Below, piece after piece: positions 1 to 7,547 of a stretch of DNA of 64,000 bases. Under the pieces are notes generated by a model. That model was not told where the DNA came from, did no database searches, and saw nothing but the letters and a program-made list of their open reading frames with translations. The stretch comes from Polyangiaceae bacterium. Its GTDB lineage: Bacteria; Myxococcota_A; Polyangia; Polyangiales; Polyangiaceae. How positions within the stretch are numbered: the stretch's first letter is position 1; each line of letters opens with the position of its first letter. The position numbers and the translations under genes were made by a program. The stretch covers positions 39,241 through 103,240 of the forward strand of contig JAICQQ010000005.1 of NCBI GenBank assembly GCA_025937785.1, in the 5' to 3' direction.

Positions 1-511
1 CGGCCCACAAGCCGCGGATGCTCCGACAGAGTTCGCACAGGCCGCCGTGACGCTCGCGGCCAAGCACGGCTTGGACGAACTGGAGCTCGTGGTCGAGCCC
101 GGCAGGTCGCTGGTGGGCCCTTACGGAATGCTGGTGGCCTCCGTGCGACAAGGCAAGGAGAGCCCAGCCCGCCGCTGGTTGATGATCGACGCGGGCATGA
201 ACGACCTGCTCAGGCCCGCCTTGTACGGTGCGTTCCACCGCATCGAGCCGCTCGAACGGCTGCCGGGGACCAAAGAATGGCGCGTGGTCGGCCCCATCTG
301 CGAGAGCAGCGACGATTTCGGGACACATGCGCTCGGCGAACTCCCCGAGCGGGTAGTGGTCAGGGACACCGGGGCCTATGGCTTCGTGATGGCGAGCGAA
401 TACAACGGGCGGGCGCTGCCGAGCGAGGTGTTCACGAAGAACGGAACCGTGGTCCACACCTCGCCGAGCCCCGGCGTCGACTTTTGGGTCGAGCGCCGGC
501 TGCAGGCTTGA
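1..511 (+). CDS. lysA: Diaminopimelate decarboxylase, C-terminal part (5' end outside window)
   Basis: This is the C-terminal part of the PLP enzyme that decarboxylates meso-diaminopimelate to L-lysine, the last step of lysine synthesis. The reading frame is open from base 2, so the GTG at 47 is internal and the true start lies outside the window. Visible family motifs are EPGRSLVG (phosphate/PLP-binding Glu-Pro-Gly-Arg), NDLLRPALYGA, CESSDDF (the Cys contributed to the neighbouring active site of the dimer) and GAYG (the Tyr over the PLP). These occur in the order and spacing of LysA, and the C-terminus is complete. A strong hairpin follows the stop codon. Confidence 0.95.
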   Translation, partial: GPQAADAPTEFAQAAVTLAAKHGLDELELVVEPGRSLVGPYGMLVASVRQGKESPARRWLMIDAGMNDLLRPALYGAFHRIEPLERLPGTKEWRVVGPICESSDDFGTHALGELPERVVVRDTGAYGFVMASEYNGRALPSEVFTKNGTVVHTSPSPGVDFWVERRLQA

Positions 512-553
512 GCGAATCTCGAGGTGAGATGACCTCATCCCACCTCCGTTCCG

Positions 554-585
554 CGCGGGGCCGGTAACGGGGCCCCGCGTTTCGC
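554..585 (+). terminator. Intrinsic-type terminator after lysA
   Basis: A perfect 9-bp stem (554-562 with 571-579, CGCGGGGCC / GGCCCCGCG) with an 8-nt loop is followed by a T-rich TTTCGCTT. It lies 43 nt after the lysA stop and before the kinase gene, so it should end lysA transcripts. The T-tract is weak, so efficiency is uncertain. Confidence 0.7.
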
Positions 586-644
586 TTGCTACGCCAAACC
601 GGTCACTGCATAGTTGACGAGCCCCACCAGCGTTTCAGCTCCGC

Positions 645-2153
645 ATGCCCCACTCGGTCCCTTCCGGCTACCACTCGCCCGTCGCACCCGGCGACGTGCT
701 GGCCAACAAGTATCGGGTCGAGCGGGTGTTGGGTGCCGGTGGCATGGGCGTGGTCGTAGCCGCGATGCACCTCGAGCTGCAAGAGCTGGTGGCGGTCAAG
801 TTCCTCCACCCCGAGGCGATCGAGAGCCCCGAAGCCGCCGCCAGGTTTCTGCGCGAAGCACGCGTGGCGGTCAAGATCCGGAGCGAGAACGTCGCCCGAG
901 TGATCGACGTGGGCCGGCTCGACAACGGCGCCCCCTACATGGTCATGGAGTACCTCGAAGGTGAAGACCTTGCAGCCCAAGTGCTGCGTGGCCCCCTGGC
1001 CATCGAGACCGCGGTCGACTACGTGATCCAGGCCTGCTCCGCCATGGGCGAGGCGCACAAAGTGGGCGTCGTGCACCGCGACCTCAAGCCCGCCAACCTG
1101 TTCGTGGTGCTCCGTTCGGACGGCACGCCCATCGTCAAAGTGCTCGATTTCGGGATCTCGAAGCTGAGCGTGCCCGACCTGTCCGACGCGGGGCTCACGA
1201 AGACATCTACGATGATGGGGTCGCCTTATTACATGTCGCCCGAGCAGATGCGCTCCGCTCGCGACGTGGACGTGCGCACGGACGTCTGGGCGCTCGGCGT
1301 GATCCTGTTCGAGCTGCTCACCGCTGAAAACGCATTCGGCGGCACCTCGTTGCCCGAGCTCGTAGCGAACATCATGACCGTGGGCCCGCGTTCGTTGAGA
1401 GAGCTGAGACCCGAGGTCCCCGAGGGCCTGGCCAGCGTGGTGTATCGCTGCCTCCAGAAAGAGCCCGCGAGCCGCTTCCAGAACGTCGTAGATCTCGCGC
1501 AAGCGCTCGTCCCCTACGCCCCTGGGCGCGACGCGCAGCTCACGGTCGAGCGGCTTTCGCGAGTGATGGGCGTGACCGCAAACGTGGTGCAGTCGCGCAG
1601 CACCCCGCCGGCGACCAGCCCGCTCGGCGCGACGAACACCAGCTGGAGTGAAACCAAGAAGCCGGGCGGGCCGCGGCGATCCGTGCTCTTGGGGGGCGGC
1701 GCCTTGGCCGCGGCGGCGATCGCATCCGTGGCGTGGTTCGTCGCCCGCTCGTCGGCGGTAGCCACGACCACACCTTCGGCCGAGCCCGCGAAGCTTGCGG
1801 CTCCCCCAACCGGCGTGCCAGCCGCGGACACAGCGAACCGGGCGCTTGCGCCACCCCCTAGCGCCGCGAGCTCCGTGGCTCCACCGCCTGCCGAGATCAC
1901 CGCCGCCCCCGCACTCGTCGAGGAGTCCGCAGCGGCGGCAGCCTCCGCAGCTGCAGCGGCCGCTGCGGAGGTGGAAGAAGCTAGGCCGGCCGGGTCGCGC
2001 GCGCCTGCCGCTTCCAGGAGCAAGAAGCCCGCGGCAGCCTCCAAGCGACCCGCTGCCGCCGCTGAGCCAGGGGCGGCACCTACACCCACCCCTGCTGCCG
2101 AAAAGCAGCCGCCGTCTTCAGTTAAGAACCCACTCAACATCGAGCTGAAGTAG
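645..2153 (+). CDS. Membrane-anchored eukaryotic-type Ser/Thr protein kinase
   Basis: This is a Hanks-type protein kinase of 502 aa. The kinase domain spans about residues 24-290. It has the glycine loop G30-A-G-G-M-G, ATP-binding Lys52 (VAVKFLHP), catalytic HRDLKPAN with Asp146, DFG Asp168 and the activation-loop motif SPYYMSPEQ. A single transmembrane segment lies around residues 346-368. It is followed by about 130 residues rich in Ala, Pro and Lys that would be periplasmic and carry no recognisable sensor domain. All catalytic residues are present, so it should be active. The ATG at 645 sits shortly before the conserved domain; no clear ribosome site was seen. A PEGA-domain gene follows after 65 bp on the same strand, a pairing common in myxobacterial genomes; substrate unknown. 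Confidence 0.93.
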   Translation: MPHSVPSGYHSPVAPGDVLANKYRVERVLGAGGMGVVVAAMHLELQELVAVKFLHPEAIESPEAAARFLREARVAVKIRSENVARVIDVGRLDNGAPYMVMEYLEGEDLAAQVLRGPLAIETAVDYVIQACSAMGEAHKVGVVHRDLKPANLFVVLRSDGTPIVKVLDFGISKLSVPDLSDAGLTKTSTMMGSPYYMSPEQMRSARDVDVRTDVWALGVILFELLTAENAFGGTSLPELVANIMTVGPRSLRELRPEVPEGLASVVYRCLQKEPASRFQNVVDLAQALVPYAPGRDAQLTVERLSRVMGVTANVVQSRSTPPATSPLGATNTSWSETKKPGGPRRSVLLGGGALAAAAIASVAWFVARSSAVATTTPSAEPAKLAAPPTGVPAADTANRALAPPPSAASSVAPPPAEITAAPALVEESAAAAASAAAAAAAEVEEARPAGSRAPAASRSKKPAAASKRPAAAAEPGAAPTPTPAAEKQPPSSVKNPLNIELK

Positions 2154-2218
2154 ACTGCGAGTCGCCTGGTTCGTGGCATCACTACGGCCGGGGCGCTTGA
2201 GAGTTGGGTGAAACGCCG

Positions 2219-3250
2219 ATGCGAAATCATACGAAGGGCCGCTGGCTGAGCTTTGTTTGCACGATCGCTCTGCTGAGCGGGACCACGCTCGCCCCTGCAC
2301 AACAGCCTGCCGCTGGCGCCGCGCGAGGCACCGAAGCGGTCGGTGAGCGCAAGCCGCTCGCAGAAAGCCTGACGGGCGTCGCGCGCGCCGAGTACGAAGC
2401 CGGGCGCATTCTGTACATGGATGGCGACTACCAAACCGCCGTCGTGAAGTTCGAGCGAGCCTATCAGGAGTCGAAAGACCCCCGCCTGTTGTGGAACATG
2501 GCCGCGGCCGAGAAGAATTTGCGCCACTACGTGCGCGTGGAAGAGCTGGTACGGCGCTACCTCGACGAGAGCGGCGCGCAGCTGACCGAGACCGAGCGCG
2601 CGGATGCACAGGTGCTGCTCGACACGGTGTCGCAATTCATCGGCGACGTGACGATCAAGGTGCAGCCCGACGGCTCGAGCGTCGCTGTCGACGGCGCGGC
2701 CGTGGGCGTCACCCCGCTCCCGAAACCCGTACGTCTCGAGATCGGGACGCGCCTCCTGGAAATCAAGAAGGACGGGTTCGTTCCGCAGCGTGAGTCGTTC
2801 CAGATCAGCGGCGGCAGCCAATTGCTCGAATTCAACCTCGAGCAGGAGCTTCACCAGGGGACGCTGCGCATCCTGGCCGACCCCGGCAACATCATCCATG
2901 TCGACGGCAAGGTGGTCGGCACCACCGAATGGCAAGGTACGCTCGCGAGCGGCGCACACAACGTGCACGTCACGGCCGACGGCTTCCGACCGTACCGCAG
3001 CGACACGGTCGTCCAAGACAATCAGACGACGACACTGCGTATCACTCTGCAAGAAGACGCGAGACCCCTCGGCGCCATGAGCCCCGAAGACAGTAAGAAC
3101 GATTACATGTGGGCATGGATCGCCGGCGGCGCCGTCGTGGTGAGCGGGCTGGCGATCGGCAGCTACTACCTGTTCCGTCCCGAAGACTCGGGGCCGCCAG
3201 CACCGGTGGACGGAACACTCGGCACCATCGAGCTGCCCTTCGGCTTCTAG
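2219..3250 (+). CDS. PEGA-domain protein with TPR-like N-terminus and C-terminal membrane anchor
   Basis: A secreted protein of 343 aa. The ATG at 2219 is preferred over an in-frame TTG at 2204 because it directly precedes a signal peptide (basic MRNHTKGR, then a hydrophobic stretch ending near APAQQ). A helical region (about residues 40-135, AEYEAGRILYMDGDYQTAVVKFERAY) looks like a TPR. Two PEGA-type beta modules follow: about residues 142-195, with VDGAAVGVTPLP and KDGFVPQ, and about 214-270, with VDGKVVGTTEW and ADGFRPY. Residues about 298-320 form a transmembrane helix. PEGA modules are thought to be extracytoplasmic surface-binding folds. It probably shares a transcript with the kinase just upstream and may act in the same envelope pathway; that link is inference. 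Confidence 0.8.
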   Translation: MRNHTKGRWLSFVCTIALLSGTTLAPAQQPAAGAARGTEAVGERKPLAESLTGVARAEYEAGRILYMDGDYQTAVVKFERAYQESKDPRLLWNMAAAEKNLRHYVRVEELVRRYLDESGAQLTETERADAQVLLDTVSQFIGDVTIKVQPDGSSVAVDGAAVGVTPLPKPVRLEIGTRLLEIKKDGFVPQRESFQISGGSQLLEFNLEQELHQGTLRILADPGNIIHVDGKVVGTTEWQGTLASGAHNVHVTADGFRPYRSDTVVQDNQTTTLRITLQEDARPLGAMSPEDSKNDYMWAWIAGGAVVVSGLAIGSYYLFRPEDSGPPAPVDGTLGTIELPFGF

Positions 3251-3304
3251 CCGGGCCCTCCAGCGGCGCGGCGCGAGCTCACGCTCCGCCCCGACCGCCG
3301 GTGG

Positions 3305-6300
3305 TCAGTGAGTGACGTCGGTGCAGGCGCCGCAGTACGCGCTGCAGTTGAGCAGTGCGTGCGTAGCGTCGCTGAGCTGGCCGTCCAAGCCGCAACCGGC
3401 TTCGCACTCACTGGTCGCCGGCCCCCAGAAGCCACCGTGGCACGCCACGACGCACTGCACTTGCGAAGTGGACTCGGTCAGGGGCCCGCAGAATGGATCC
3501 TCGTCGCACGTGATCGACGCGGAGCAACAGACCTCCGACAGACAGATCTCACAGGACGAGGGCTCGGCGCCCCAACCACATTCCAGCGGACCACCCCCGC
3601 CCGTACCCCCGCCGCCGATGCCGCCAAAACCGCCGGAGCCACCGATGCCGCCGGAGCCACCGATGCCGCCGGCGCCGCTAGCGCCGCCGCCGTCGTCCGT
3701 GCCGCCGCTTCCGCCCGTGCCGCCGGCCCCGCTCGATCCTGCAGTACCGCCACCGCCACCGCTCCCGCCAGCCCCACCCACCGGTGGGGGACCGTCGCAA
3801 TCGCAGACGCGCCCGGTGCACGTGTCAGGGCCGTTGCACTCACCGTGGGTCTCGCAGGGGGTGCCGCTGACGGTGCAGGTGCCATCGCAGAGGTCTACGG
3901 GACAGTCGTCGTCGCCGCCGCACGCCGTGAGAGCCAGATCGCAGCTGCCCACGCAGAAGCCACCGTTGCAGTCGAGATCGGACGTGCACCCGATGGGCGA
4001 ACAGTCATCGCCCGAGGAGCCACCCGCGGCGCTGCCGCTCGAGCCTCCCTCGCCTCCAGTGCCACCCGGCGTCCCGCCGCCGTTCCCCGCTTCACCCCCG
4101 ATGGCACCGACGCCGCCGGAACCACCGTCGGACGGAGTTCCGCCGGTACCACCGGTACCGCCGGCACCGCCGTTCCCCGCTTCGCCGCCCGTGCCGCCCA
4201 TCGGGATCGACACGTCGGTGAAATAGAACGAGTTCACGACGGCGGCGGCGCTGGTGTTAGCGACCTGAAGCTGCGTGATCGCCTGCCCGTACAGTGTCCC
4301 CGCCTCACTGAAGCACACCAGCGCGTCGGGCTCGAGGTAGCTGGGGTCATCCGCGAGCTGCTCGCCGATGGCACCCACGGCGGTGATCAGATGTTGGATG
4401 GTGCTTTCGAGATCCATTGTTTGCAGCACCACGTCCGCCAGCGGGCCCAGGTTGGTCTCGAGGGTCGCGCGTTCCTCGCTGGACGAGGGCTCCCCCTCCC
4501 CGGTGCTCGAGGGATAGGTCGATACGATCGAGACCTTGCAGACCCGCGTCGCCGCTGCCTCGAGCTCACAGCTCGTCGCGCACAGGTCCTCTGCACACAT
4601 CTCGGTGCTGAGCGGAGCGCGACACGTGATGTTTTCTCCGAAGCCCCCGCAAACATCGGCCGGCTCTGCCGCGAGACAGGTCGTGTCGCAGCTTTCACTG
4701 TTCAGGCAGTTACCGGCACACGTGCCGGTGCAGACTCCCTGACACATGCCCCCGGGGCAGCCCTCTTGAGCGATCGAGCCGTCCGCCAGCGTGCAGCGCC
4801 CCGAACAAGTTCCCGTGCATTCCCCGAAGCAGTTGCCGGCGCACTCCGCAGGGACCTCGCGATCGCCGTAGCACCCGTCCTGACAGCTGCCGCCCTGCTC
4901 GCAATCGCCCACGACCTGGGGGCAGCGGAAGTCTTGATCGGCGCCGCACGCCGAGCTGGCACCGCAGCGCTCCTCGCAGGCCTGTTGCGCAGCCATGTCG
5001 GAGACGCAATACCCCTCCGCCAGGAGTGCGTTCAGCGCGCCCGTAGAAAGGAGGTTCAGCACCTCGGTGGAAGCGCTCTGGCACATCTCGACCAGCTCGG
5101 CTTCGGTGAGGTCACCGACCACGTTCTGGCCCAGTAGGTCTGCGCAGGCAGCCTCGGTGACCTCCCAGTATCGGTCCGCGACCGTCGCCAGCTGGCGCAC
5201 TGCGGCGATGTACTGGTCGATGTCAGGATCGCCCGAGTCGATGGCATCGCCGGTCAGGCTCGCACACTGACCCACGACGTCGGTTCCGCCGCTGCCACCC
5301 CCCGCGGTCGTCGTCCCTTGCGTGCCGTTGTTGGCGCTGCCTCCGACACCGCCTTGGGCTGGGTCGTCGACCGCCGACCACGGCCCGCAGGTCGGGAAGC
5401 GCGGCGTCTTCGTCTGGCAGGCATAGGTCACGCGTACAGCCTCCGCCTGCCCGTCGTCGACGCGATCGCACACGCTCGGCGGCAGCTTCACCGTGGTGAG
5501 CGCGCCGTTGGCGCGGCCACCTTCGCCGTCATCCGGAGCGCCGTTGCCCTCACCACCGGCACCGCTCGAACCGGGCATGCTCCAGCCGTAGGTGGCGTCC
5601 TGGTCGAGCGGCACGTAGCACGCTGCTTCGCCACAAATGCCGGTTCCTGCGCCCTCGTCGACCTCCAGCGGGAACTGTAGCGCGACGTTCACCTCGCGAT
5701 CGTCGGGCACGTTCAGCTCGAGTTCACAGTCCGCGTTGGGAGTGGCCACGAAGCCTGCGTCGAAGCAGGGCGCCGTGTCGAAACATACGCCCGAAAAGCC
5801 GTCCGGCCCAGGATCGCCGCCGAAAATCTCTTCGGGCGAGTAGTCGGGAAGCAACGCCGAATCGACCAGCACGGGCTTGCACTCGCCCGCTACGCACGAG
5901 CGCTCGTCCTCGACGTCGACGTCCTCTCCCGCGGGCTGGCAGGTGCTGGCGAAACTGTCGCCCTCTTCGCGCGCGGTTCCGTCGCAGAGCCACTGGATCG
6001 GGATGCGCAGCGTGGCGATGCGCGATGTGGGCACCGTCGTCACCACCTTGGCGAAGGTGCGCGCCCGCAGATCGTCGCCCTCACCCCGAATGCCGATCAC
6101 GCGCACCTGCACCGTCGGGTTCGGGTTGTCCCCCGCCACGATGGCCAGCGTCGCCGGCAGCTTGGCGCCGTTCGGCTCGGGCGACACCGGGTAGTTCTGA
6201 TCGTGCTGCAGAGTATCGCCGACGAGCACCTGAAGCCGGATACGGTTGACGTCCTTGGGCACGCTCATGTCGGTCTGGAGCGCCAACATGATCTGACCCC

Positions 6301-6382
6301 GCCGCGGTTCCGTGTCCCCCGAACAGTTGAAGAGAGCCAACAGACCAGCGGACCAAACAACTTTACGCCAAGCGAGTCGCAT
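3305..6382 (-). CDS. Large secreted lipoprotein: paralogous N-terminal domain plus Cys-rich and Gly-rich stalk
   Basis: A protein of 1025 aa beginning with a lipoprotein signal (lipobox LFNC, Cys20). ATG 6382 is chosen; an in-frame GTG lies one codon upstream. Residues about 25-300 match the whole of the neighbouring lipoprotein at 6558-7505, block by block (RGQIMLALQTDMSVPKD, PATLAIVAGD, IPIQWLCDGT, DYSPEEIFGG, CYVPLDQD, FPTCGPWS). After a Gly/Thr linker come a helical region, a Cys-dense part with many CxGxC-type turns (about residues 490-640), another helical part, and two Gly/Ser/Thr-rich linkers (coding bases about 4015-4198 and 3585-3795) that flank a Cys-rich block and precede a short Cys-rich tail. 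The many cysteines suggest a disulfide-bonded surface protein. Function unknown; an adhesin-like or matrix role is a guess. Confidence 0.8.
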   Translation of the reverse strand: MRLAWRKVVWSAGLLALFNCSGDTEPRRGQIMLALQTDMSVPKDVNRIRLQVLVGDTLQHDQNYPVSPEPNGAKLPATLAIVAGDNPNPTVQVRVIGIRGEGDDLRARTFAKVVTTVPTSRIATLRIPIQWLCDGTAREEGDSFASTCQPAGEDVDVEDERSCVAGECKPVLVDSALLPDYSPEEIFGGDPGPDGFSGVCFDTAPCFDAGFVATPNADCELELNVPDDREVNVALQFPLEVDEGAGTGICGEAACYVPLDQDATYGWSMPGSSGAGGEGNGAPDDGEGGRANGALTTVKLPPSVCDRVDDGQAEAVRVTYACQTKTPRFPTCGPWSAVDDPAQGGVGGSANNGTQGTTTAGGGSGGTDVVGQCASLTGDAIDSGDPDIDQYIAAVRQLATVADRYWEVTEAACADLLGQNVVGDLTEAELVEMCQSASTEVLNLLSTGALNALLAEGYCVSDMAAQQACEERCGASSACGADQDFRCPQVVGDCEQGGSCQDGCYGDREVPAECAGNCFGECTGTCSGRCTLADGSIAQEGCPGGMCQGVCTGTCAGNCLNSESCDTTCLAAEPADVCGGFGENITCRAPLSTEMCAEDLCATSCELEAAATRVCKVSIVSTYPSSTGEGEPSSSEERATLETNLGPLADVVLQTMDLESTIQHLITAVGAIGEQLADDPSYLEPDALVCFSEAGTLYGQAITQLQVANTSAAAVVNSFYFTDVSIPMGGTGGEAGNGGAGGTGGTGGTPSDGGSGGVGAIGGEAGNGGGTPGGTGGEGGSSGSAAGGSSGDDCSPIGCTSDLDCNGGFCVGSCDLALTACGGDDDCPVDLCDGTCTVSGTPCETHGECNGPDTCTGRVCDCDGPPPVGGAGGSGGGGGTAGSSGAGGTGGSGGTDDGGGASGAGGIGGSGGIGGSGGFGGIGGGGTGGGGPLECGWGAEPSSCEICLSEVCCSASITCDEDPFCGPLTESTSQVQCVVACHGGFWGPATSECEAGCGLDGQLSDATHALLNCSAYCGACTDVTH

Positions 6383-6557
6383 CACTACCCCGATTTAGCT
6401 ACCGGTGAAGCTGAGGATCATCGCACGCCGACGGGGCTAGCGTAAAGCCGGTCCACTCCACGCTGCGTCCCAAGCAATCTCTCCGAACTTTGGAGCATAT
6501 CCACGCACACGCGCCCCCTGAAACCGACCGGCCAGGCGCGGCTCGCGGCAACGCTGG

Positions 6558-7505
6558 TCAATCCTCGCCGACGGACGACCAGGGACCACAACTGGGAAAC
6601 TGCGCGGTCTTCGAGCGGTGCGTATAACAAACCCGCAGCGCCTGGGCCGCCCCGGCGGCGACCGCGGCGCACGCCGCCGGCGGCAGCTGCACCGTGCCCG
6701 CGTCGTCGCTGCGCCAGCCGAAGCGGTCGTCCTTGTCGAGCGGAACGTAGCAACCCTGAGAACCGCAGATCCCCGGGCTGTCGCCCGAGGTCGGGTCGTC
6801 GGCGGGGAACTTCAGCGCGACGTTGAGCTCCCCGCCACTCGGCACGTCGACGTCGAGCTCGCAATCGTCCTCCGGCGCGACGTCTTCCCCTGCGTCGAAG
6901 CACTCGATCGTGTCGAAGCATTCGCCCAAGAGGTCACCCGGGCCTTCTCCGCCGCCGAAAATGGCCGCCGGATCGAAGTCGGGGAGGCTCGCGACGTCGA
7001 CGCTCGCGGGTTCGCAGGTCCCTGCGACGCACGAGTACTCCTCTTCGTCTCGGGCCGAGCAGGCGGAGTCATAGATGTCGTCGACGACGAGTTGGGCGCT
7101 GCCGTCGCAGAGCCATTGTACGGGGACGCGTACCGTTGCGAGCCGCGACTCGGGAATGGTCGTTTGCACCTTGCTGAACGTTCGGGCTTCGTCCCCCAGA
7201 AAGCCCGTGACCCGTAGCTCTACCGACGCGTTCGCCGAGTCGCCGGCAACCACCGCGAGCGTCGCCGGCAACAACGTGTCGCCACCGCGAGCTGGCTCGA
7301 TCCAATAGGTCTGATCGTGCACCACGGGCCCGCGCGTGAGCACGACCTGAACGTGGACGTGGTCGATGTCCTTGGGCACGCTCATGTCCGTCGAGATCGC
7401 GATCATGAGCTGGCCGCGCTGCGGTGCGGCGTCCTCGGAAGCACAGCCAACCATGAGCGCCAAGGCACTCGCGCACACGCCGTAGAGCCGACTCCACGTG
7501 ACCAT
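6558..7505 (-). CDS. Secreted lipoprotein, paralogue of the N-terminal domain of the 3305-6382 protein
   Basis: A 315-aa lipoprotein with lipobox LMVGC (Cys21). ATG 7505 is chosen because it leads directly into the signal peptide; the upstream in-frame extension would add a non-hydrophobic leader. It shares the sequence blocks RGQLMIAISTDMSVPKD, PATLAVVAGD, VPVQWLCDGS, DFDPAAIFGG, CYVPLDKDDRFGW and FPSCGPWS with its neighbour, and the Cys positions are conserved. It ends where the larger paralogue continues into its Gly/Cys-rich stalk. The pair therefore looks like a tandem duplication followed by gain or loss of the stalk. No known family is recognised. The two genes are co-directional with the XPB-like gene upstream. 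Confidence 0.82.
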   Translation of the reverse strand: MVTWSRLYGVCASALALMVGCASEDAAPQRGQLMIAISTDMSVPKDIDHVHVQVVLTRGPVVHDQTYWIEPARGGDTLLPATLAVVAGDSANASVELRVTGFLGDEARTFSKVQTTIPESRLATVRVPVQWLCDGSAQLVVDDIYDSACSARDEEEYSCVAGTCEPASVDVASLPDFDPAAIFGGGEGPGDLLGECFDTIECFDAGEDVAPEDDCELDVDVPSGGELNVALKFPADDPTSGDSPGICGSQGCYVPLDKDDRFGWRSDDAGTVQLPPAACAAVAAGAAQALRVCYTHRSKTAQFPSCGPWSSVGED

Positions 7506-7547
7506 GCGTGGTTCGGTAAGCTTCCTAGATCGAGGACGCAATCGAAA

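Noticed and set aside
1514..3052. 512-codon minus-strand frame opposite the kinase and PEGA genes
   Set aside because: It is the complement of clearly coding plus-strand genes with intact kinase and PEGA motifs.
3308..5137. Long plus-strand open frame (609 codons) opposite the large lipoprotein
   Set aside because: Ala/Arg/Gly-biased translation with no motif, explained by the Gly codons of the minus-strand gene.
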